A stretch of 64,000 nt of DNA, from NCBI RefSeq assembly GCF_030269925.1, contig NC_085127.1, positions 8,997,501 to 9,061,500 on the forward strand. The letters are read 5' to 3'. Source of the stretch: Bombyx mori. Lineage: Eukaryota > Arthropoda > Insecta > Lepidoptera > Bombycidae. This document shows positions 47,901 to 56,900 of the stretch, piece by piece; position 1 is the first letter of the stretch, and every line of letters begins with the position of its first letter. The notes beneath the pieces were generated by a model. That model had not been told where the DNA came from and searched no databases. It worked only from the letters and a program-made list of their open reading frames with translations. A program made the translations under genes and the position numbers.

Positions 47901-50900
47901 TACCACAAGCACCGGTCACCGTCCTCGTTGAACCCGTCGCTAGCGACGAAAGGCTCGACAAATGAATTAACCCACAGACACAGCCCACTGAGTTTCTCGC
48001 CAAATCTTCTCAGTCGGTCGCGTTTCCGACCCGGTGATAGATTCTGCGAAGCACTGCTCTTGCTAGGGCCAGTGTTAGCAACACTCAGGTTTGAGCCCCG
48101 TGAGCTCACGTACACGTTAGGGCGAAACTGAAATAGCCTCTCAAGGTTGTCAGCATAGGTAGGGAAAAAAAAAAGATTAATGTGGAATGAAACTACTAAT
48201 ATCAAGTTAGCAGTTTTTTTTTTAAATACGCACTTAACTGACTTAAACTACTACTTATTCTTCTACTCTTCTTCTACTGCAATGCAGTAATGTATTACAA
48301 CTTCAAAAGTTAGTAGGATAAACTTTGTTGTCATAAAATCCAGACCTCTTGTCAATTTGGGTGGCAATATTCACATTATAGTGTACACGGTCCACTCATA
48401 TGACCGGGCAGGTGGACCACTAAATTATCTTCTCGTCTACAGTAAGACAGACTGTCTGAGGCTGGCATCAGTTTCTACTTCTAAACAAATGTATTTTGGT
48501 ATAATATTATCACGTACAAAAATAATCATCGCTAAATAAAAACTTTTATTCGTTAAGCCGGTTAATATTCTATCTACGGAATCGACGTGGGTGTTTATAG
48601 ATAAAAGAATTTAAAAAAGTACTTGTTTACTATTTTTAGGAATCACGTTGACCAATATTGTAAACCTTGAACCGTTAATAAGATTGAACATTCCGCAGTC
48701 TAACTTACTTATAAAATTAGTTTTTGCATACAGTGGAAAGCTCTAGGCATCCGCTGATTACCTAATAATCGACCGAGACTAAGCAAACCCAATACATAGA
48801 AGATTAATTGGACTCCATTCTAATGAGAATAATGGTCCAGTAATTAACTGTCGGTTGCGTTCGCAGATTTATTACAAGCCTGCGACGTGTATAATCGACG
48901 GGGTTATGGACACCATACTGGCGGCCTTTGTCGCCTCTGCAAGTAAGATTTATTGATTAATTTAACACAAATTCATTGATTATTATAATATAAAAATAAA
49001 ATAAAATAAAATAAAAAGCCTTTTATTTCCTGCTAAAATACAAAGTAAATAGGTATACATATAATAATTTTAATTTTCTTCACTTATGTTTGGCAGGAAC
49101 CCATTAAACATGGTGAAGGCCTCCTCCAAGTCCTTCCATTTGGTTCTATTTTGAGCTACCTGTATCCATCGAGGGCCAGCGATAGCTTTTATATCATCCT
49201 CCCATTTTGATATCGGGCGACCCTTTTTTCTTTTCCCTTGTGGCCCTTCCCATGCAGTTATTCTTGCAGTCCATCTCTGGTCCTTAAGTCTGGCTACATG
49301 ACCAGCCCACTTCCACTTTAAGTTTCTGGCATATTCAAGAGCATCTATAGATTTTGTTTTTTCTCTGATTTTTGTGTGTCTGATTTTTTGAATCTTTCTT
49401 ATATTCAGCAGACTTCGCTCCATTCCTCGTTGGCAGCTTACTATTAGATTATTGGCCTTTGATGTAAACTTCCAAGTTTGGCAGCCATAAGTCAAGCATG
49501 GTAGAATGCAGGAATTTAGAACCTTGGTTTTTAAGTATATTGGCAACGTACTTTTAAATACTTCACGTAAATTCCAGTACTTGTTCCAGGTGTGTTGGAT
49601 TCTTCTTCCAATCTCCATCTCATTGTTTTTTCTTTCAAAGCTGATCTGTTTTCCTAAGTAAATATAGTGGTCTGTGTATTTCAATAGTTCGTTTCCGACT
49701 GTTATTTTCTTTCTAGCACTATTTGTCATTACCATAGTTTTTGTTGCATTCATTTCTAAGCCTACTTTAATGCTGGCTCTGTGGAGAGACTCAACCATGT
49801 ATTGAAGTTCTGAACTTGATTCTGCCAGCACTACTAAGTCGTCTGCAAAGCGGAGATGAGTCAAATATTTACCTTCAATATTTAAGCCGAGGTTTTTCCA
49901 ATCTAGCTGTCTAAATATTGATTCAAGTATGGCAATGAAAATTTTTGGAGACATGGGGTCTCCCTGTCTTACACCTCTTTTGATAGAAAATCTTGGGCCT
50001 ATAGATTCTAGTTTTATTCTACTTGTATTAGTTTTATAAATGTTTTTAATTATCTGTATATATTTATCATTCACCCCTTGGTTTTTTAACGACTTCCATA
50101 CACTATCATGTGACACAGTGTCAAAAGCCTTTTGGTAGTCTATGTATGCAATGTATAGTGTTCTCTGTTTTTCTTGGTATTTTTCTATCAAGAGTTCTAA
50201 GGTGTGAATGTGGTCCACTGTAGAAAAACCTTTTCTGAATCCTGCTTGTTCAATTGGTTGATTTTTCTCTAGCGAATCACTGATTCTGTTGTTTATAATT
50301 GACGAAAAGAGTTTATAGAAACAAGACAGTAAACTAATAGGCCTGTAATTTGTTATGTCCTTTGGATCTCCTTTTTTATAGATTAAAATTATATTTGATT
50401 CTGTCCATTGGATGGGGATCTCAGCATTTTCTAATATCTGGTTAAACAATTTTGCCACAGGTGGCGCTAATATTCTGTCAGCTGCCTTTAAAGCTTCGTT
50501 TGAAATGCCATCTGGGCCTGGGCTTTTGTCGGTTTTCAGGTTTTTTATTGCTGCAATAAGTTCAGATTCCGTGATTGGTTGCACCTTTTCGTTGTTTGAT
50601 ATATTACTGCTTGGTGTTATGTCTACATATGTGGATGTTTTTTTACTGTATAATGATTTATAAAATTCAGTGGCCATATTAATGATATCATTGCGGTTTG
50701 TTATTATAGATTGTTTTCCTGATGATTTAAGTCCTTCGATCCAAGTTTTATTTTGTGCTAGCTCTTTATAAGCCTTTTTTGTGCTGCCTGAAACTTGTAA
50801 GTGCTTAGTTATGGTATCCTGTCTGTATTTTGCATAATCTTGCCTGATATACTTGCTAATGAGTTTGTATAAAGCTGATATTTCGTTTCTTATACTTCTG

Positions 50901-53900
50901 GTTTTGTTTTTAGTCTTCTGTAATTCTTTTCTTCTAGTCATGAGTTTTTCTGTGCGTAGCGATATTTTTTTGTGTCTGTACGAATTGTGTTCCTTGTGCG
51001 TTTCTTCTAGGCTTCTCGAGATGGCATTAGTTATTTTGTTGTATTGAGTCTGTATATTATCAGTATCTTTCAAGTTCTGGTCATCGGCACGTAGCAGGTG
51101 GAGTTGGAGATTTAATCTGAATCTGAGTATTTCGCTTTCGTATTTTAGACTCGCACACTGGTTGGTCTTGTATCTAGTCCTGGATATTTTTATTTTTTCA
51201 AGAGATATGGTTGCTCTCACTGGCCTGTGGTCTGATGGGTAGTTGATATTTAGAACTTCCACATTATGAAACTTCTGCGGTATGTTAGATAGAATGTAAT
51301 CGATCTCATTTTTATATGCGCCACCTGGTGAGCGCCATGTCCATCTGCGGTTTGGTTTCTTATGATAGTATGTGTTCATTATTGCTGTCTTAGTTTCTAG
51401 AGCGAAATCTATCAATTTTTGGCCTCTGTCATTTCTTATACCAAGACCAAATGGTTTTGCAATCAAGAATTCTTCGTGTCTTGGTTTACCTATCTTAGCA
51501 TTGAAGTCGCCCATTATGATATAGTCTTTATGCGCTAACTCCCTAGCCCTTCTGACTGTCTCATAAAAATAAGAAATATCTTCTTCATTTGCTGCTTCTG
51601 TGGGTGCGTAGACTTGAATGATTGATAGTTTTTGCCCATGGAATTGTAAGTTTAATATAGCGACTCGTTCTGATAAGCCCGTGAAGTTCTCTATGTTTAC
51701 TTTAAGTTTTTTTCTCACCAAAAAGCCCACGCCGAACTGTCCAGGTGTCTGGCCCATGTAGTAAAGAATAAAATCCTCATATTCCTCTATTTTTTCCCCA
51801 AGACGTCTCACTTCTGCCATTCCAATAATGTCTGATTTTATTGATTTTAGTGATTCTGTTAATTCTATTAGTTTTTCATAAGAAGATAGTGTTTTCACGT
51901 TGAAAGTTATTATATAAAGTTTTTGTTCATTATCTTTATTTGTTTTACTTATAAGCTGTCTGTTAATGTTTACACTTGGAGGGTTGTAGTCGTAATCTTC
52001 CTCGGTGACCAGCCGTTTTGGAAGATGTTTAGTTTGATTGTTCTTAAGTACTAAATTTGAATTTGAATTGGAGGAGGGTGGCAATTGCTATGTTGATTTT
52101 CCTGGATTATGATTACTAGCCGTTATGGTGTTTTTATTCACCAAGAAGTTCAGCATGCCTGGTTTAACAACTCCCTCGGAGATGCTGTTGGATCTTATCA
52201 CGGGGGTACCAGGTTTTTGAATCTTGTTCTTCTTGTTTATTTGTGAGGTCTCGTTTACTTTTGAAGTTGTGCCGCTGTTTGGTGAGGTGGGTAATTTTCT
52301 TTTCGTATTGGTTTTGGGCAGGATGATCAATTTATCATACTTCAATAACGCTGTATTTCCCTTCTCTCTTTCTATACGTAGCTGCTCTTGTAAGCCCTTC
52401 CTCTTTTCTAGCACGTACTTCGGGTAATCTTCTTTCATGTAGAAATAGGTATCTTTTAGTGTATTTCTTCGTTTCCAGCTTTTAATTTTAGTACCTAGTG
52501 TTGTGAAGGTCACTACTATAGGGCGTGGTCGTTCCTCTTTCTTTCCCAGTCTCCTGACTTCTTGTATGTCGCAGTGCTTTAGCTGAATATTAAGATATTG
52601 GCTTATCCAATTTAATAATAGTATTTTCTAGATTTTCATACGATTTTTCTGACTCTTCGATGCCAAAAAATACTATATTTCTTTTTCTTGCCTCTTTTTC
52701 TAGAAAATAGATTCTCTTTTCTTGGTTTTCCGTTATTTTTTTCAAGTTTTCATACTTTTTTTCCCATACTAGGAATTTTTCTTCGAGCATTTTGTTTACA
52801 TTTTTTGATACTTTATCCGTAACATTAATTCCAGTTGCTCGGATTTCTTGTCTCTGCTCGTCCAGGTCTTTCTTTATTTCTTTGAGCGCAATCAAAATTT
52901 CTTCCATGATTCGTTGGTAGTCGTGCTTTAGTTATTTTATTATTGGCCCTCTAGCGATCCGTGTTTGTACTATTTGTAATTGTAAATGATATTGCCTGCG
53001 AGTCGATCTTTTCGTAACGTTCTGGCAAAGCGCGGTAGGTGGTGTATTAGTGCAACTTTATTATTGTAGATGGTGCTATTATAAAAGTATCTTGCTTTGA
53101 GTTAATAAACTTGGTAGGTAGGTAAGCAATTTGCAATTTTTGGGTTTAATATATGTAATCAAAATGTTATTAATTCCACTATTACTGATTATACTCATCT
53201 TTTTCCGCACATATATAGTCCAGCTTTAAGTTATACATTATTCACAGGATTCCGAAAATGATCAAAGTTTGTAAAAGTTGTTTGCACTATGTTTGTTTCA
53301 CAATTTAGTTTACTGAAACGTTGATTTCACAGTCTTTTTATTTCACAAATTCGCTAGATATTTTTGACACATTGTCCACTAGTTTAGGTTTATTATTAGT
53401 CACTTTTATAAGCTTCTTTAATATTATTTAGCGGAGCCGATGTTTACCGTGGCACTAGCCGACTTATTATAATATATGATATTAATTTGGATTTAAGACG
53501 GTGTCTGGTGGCTTTTCTGTGTGTAAAGGTTCCTCAAATGGATTACAAGCATAATAATATTAAATTAATAGGAAACTAAACGTATTTGCGTCAGTATTAT
53601 TCGACGGCATTTTATGTAACACAGTTAATAAACTCGGAGTCGCGTAGCACAAGAAATTGCGCATGAAATAAAATTACCGGTAGATGCTACATAGATAATT
53701 TTTTTTCTTGCTTAGATGGGTGGACGAGCCCATAGCTCACCTGCTGTTAAGTGGTTACTGGAGCCCATAGACATTTACAACGCAAATGCGCCACCCACAT
53801 TGAGATATAAGTTCTAAGGTCTCAGTATAGTTACAACGGCTGCGCCACCCTTGAAGCCAAAACGCATTACTGCTTCACGGCAGAAATAGGAGGCATGGTG

Positions 53901-56900
53901 GATGGAGGGATGGTGGACCCGTGCTTACTCGCATGCACCAGTAAAAATGTTGTTATCTTTGCACTTTAATTAACTAAAACGACAATACTACAAATGCTTA
54001 GCTTAGTAAATATTTTTATGGGTTGTAAGGGCGTATTATATGCGCCCACACGGATGGGTAACGCCATCCTAGACTACTTTGGGTACTATTACCTTCCCTT
54101 ACAAGGGCCCAAAGCTGTTCGTTTATTGTAAACAAAAATCTACTAGATAAAATCAGAGTCCATTAAATGGAAAATAACATGAATATTGAAGTATATTATA
54201 CATACATGATTTCATGGAATAAATTAAAATATTTGTCGTATCTTAGCTAATAAACCTATGATACAAATAGTATCACTAAATGACTTACGATAAATGAAGC
54301 TGAAAGTAAGAACTTATCGGAAAATAAACAATGCCAAGTAACTACAACAACGAACAAGTATTTTCTAGAAGAGATATATTAAATTTTAAGTACATTAAGG
54401 TAATATATAAATACATCTACAAGTTTAATAATATTATGCCGTGTTACAAATTTATATTTCCTCGTTTCAGTCGGCCAAATAGAAATATTGGCGTTTAATC
54501 TTCGTAATTTCGATGTTCTTGCGGAAAGACGACGCAAAAGGGCCATTAGTGATAATAAATATATCGGCAAATATACCAATTTATATTTTACAAAGCGTAT
54601 TCTCAAAGAATGCATATTATTACATAACAGTATTATAAGGTAAATAAAAATTCAGTTGCGATCCATTCTTTGAATAAAATTAATGCATTCTTGTTTTTTG
54701 TGTTCCTTCGTGTTGTATGCATTCATGGATCTTTTACCTGATTATGTTGAAATTTTGTGCTGTTGTTTTTCGCACCTTCGAGATGGTTTCTAGAATAGTA
54801 TCCCTAAGGAATGAATGACTTCGGAGCGGTTATGCGTGACGTCACTAAATTTTTATTTCATAAAATATTTCGGCACAATAACAACGAAGAGTATAGCCCT
54901 ATTTCACTAGTGTGATGTAAGAATGCTGTTGTAATAATGGTAAATTATTTTCACTTATATTCAAAAGCTTTGAATTTGAACTGAAATTTTCATTTAAAAC
55001 TTGAATCCCTGAGTCTGCTGCTGAGGTCGTCGTCGGTCAAAGGCTCAATTTTATTATACTTTTGTATTTGAGCAATAAAGCATTAAATATTAAGCATTAA
55101 AGTATTTAATGTGATTTTTTTTTATGTTCCATTTTTCCAGTTTTTTGCGCTTACATCTTTGGTCTTCAATTATATTTTTTGTGTGCTTATTCATTTTCAT
55201 CAGTAAAATAAATTCTTTAATATATACTTCTGTCATTAATTTTAAGTATAAATAAAATAAAAACAGTTACTATTTTTTTGAAGACCCGTAAAAAGTAATG
55301 TAATTATAATTTTGTGTTCGAGATTCAAGAAATTTGGTGCATCTAGCAAACAGCTTTACAAAAGTTTCTATTTCCTAGATACGTATCAGTGATAGAGAGC
55401 GCCTTTAGTCTGGCTTCCGCATTGCAGTTCATGCTGAGCGTCATGGTCCTCTGTTTGATTGGAATTCAGTTTTTGTCGGTAACTAATGCCATTTTCCTTA
55501 TTGGTTACGTGTTATGTTTAACAAGTACAATTGGTATTGTTTTGAAAATAAATTAAATGAAATGATTCTTCAGATTGTGTATGATTACGGATGAGAAACA
55601 GATGTGTGTTTTTTTTTCATGCAGATTGAGAATCCAACAAGTCATCCGATGCAGATGGTTTGGATGGCAATTTACTTGACTTGCATGTTGATTGAAGTTT
55701 TTATTCTATGCTGGTTCGGAAACGAATTAATTTGGAAGGTAGGAGCCTTTTGGTTTTTTTTAATAGTGCTAAACTAGCTCATGATCGGAATGTCGGCCGC
55801 CACCTCCAAAAACCACCTCAAAAAACAAAACCTCCAATAATGATGATTTAACAGGACGGACCTCGGTCATTAAATTAGAGACGAGATAAAAAAGAAATTG
55901 AAACAGATTTCAAAACATAAAGACAACCAGATTTTTCCAGTTAAAGATAATTAGTGTTTAATGATTTTTCATACTTACAGAGCAACGATCTACGTCAAGC
56001 CGCTTTTGACGGTCCTTGGCGTAATTTGAATCGAAAAACATGTATGTTTATAATTATTTTCATGGAGAGATGCAAACGTCCCATGCGGCTTTCCGCCGGA
56101 AAGATTTTCACATTGTCGCTAGACACATATACTGTTGTAAGTTACTTTTAATTTAAATCACATTTAAGTTGGGCTTAAGGTGGAAAAAGTATATGAAATA
56201 TAAACAATTTTTGGTACTTACATATTTTTAAATAAAAACATGAAATAATCTATTTTGGAAAATATACCATAGGATGCGAATGCCTTGTGTACTGACAGCA
56301 TCGGGTACCTCTTTCAACTTTGTTTGTAAATAATTTACATAAAGAATTTTTACGCAATGAAGTTGTCACAGTAAGCTTGAAACCGGAGACTGGTTCAGAA
56401 TGAAGCATTTGGTAGCTATTCGTAATTTTAATTTGAAAAAGAAGAAGGCAGATTTTTTATTGATAACGTTTCAAATATTGCAGCAGAAAATATACTAATT
56501 TGAGGTTTTAGTAAATTTTCTTTTAATTCTAAATTTAATTGTAAATACTTCCTTTCATCCTTTTTTTTATGTATCATACCTTTTGACTGTACGTCAGTAT
56601 AGTTTTTGAATGAGCTCATAGTCCACTTCGTGCTAAGTGGTTACTAAAGAATCATAATCTAACCTTAAAGTACCTACTTGTAAACGTATTATCTTCAAAA
56701 TATTGGAACTTCCTTCGATATTTGAACTCCAGCATAGTCGCATCGTTTGACACGAGTACACCGGGCATCTTATTCACGGCCCTTATACATATGATGCCTT
56801 TAAAAACCTACAAATTTTCATAATGAAAATAAGAGTCGGCGAAAATTTGTACAAACATATTTTTTATAAACTCAAAACATTTTAAGGCATACCCACCCAA

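Larger units (their letters stand above)
48993..53463 (-). mobile_element. Apparently full-length two-ORF LINE (RTE-like), antisense in OR intron 4
   Basis: 4471 bp bounded by a 13-bp direct duplication ttattataatata at 48980-48992 and 53464-53476. The 3' end (left) is a (TTTTA)n tail in place of poly(A), as in RTE-type elements. The 5' end starts GTCGGCTAGTGCCACGG with about 556 bp of 5' UTR. It encodes ORF1 (52907-52088) and ORF2 (52087-49070) in the same final frame. Its 3' end lies only about 50 bp from OR exon 4. Confidence 0.88.

Noticed and set aside
49070..52084. 1004-aa ORF as a host nuclease/polymerase gene
   Set aside because: APE endonuclease plus RT with flanking TSD identifies a LINE ORF2; its apparent first codon is TTG.
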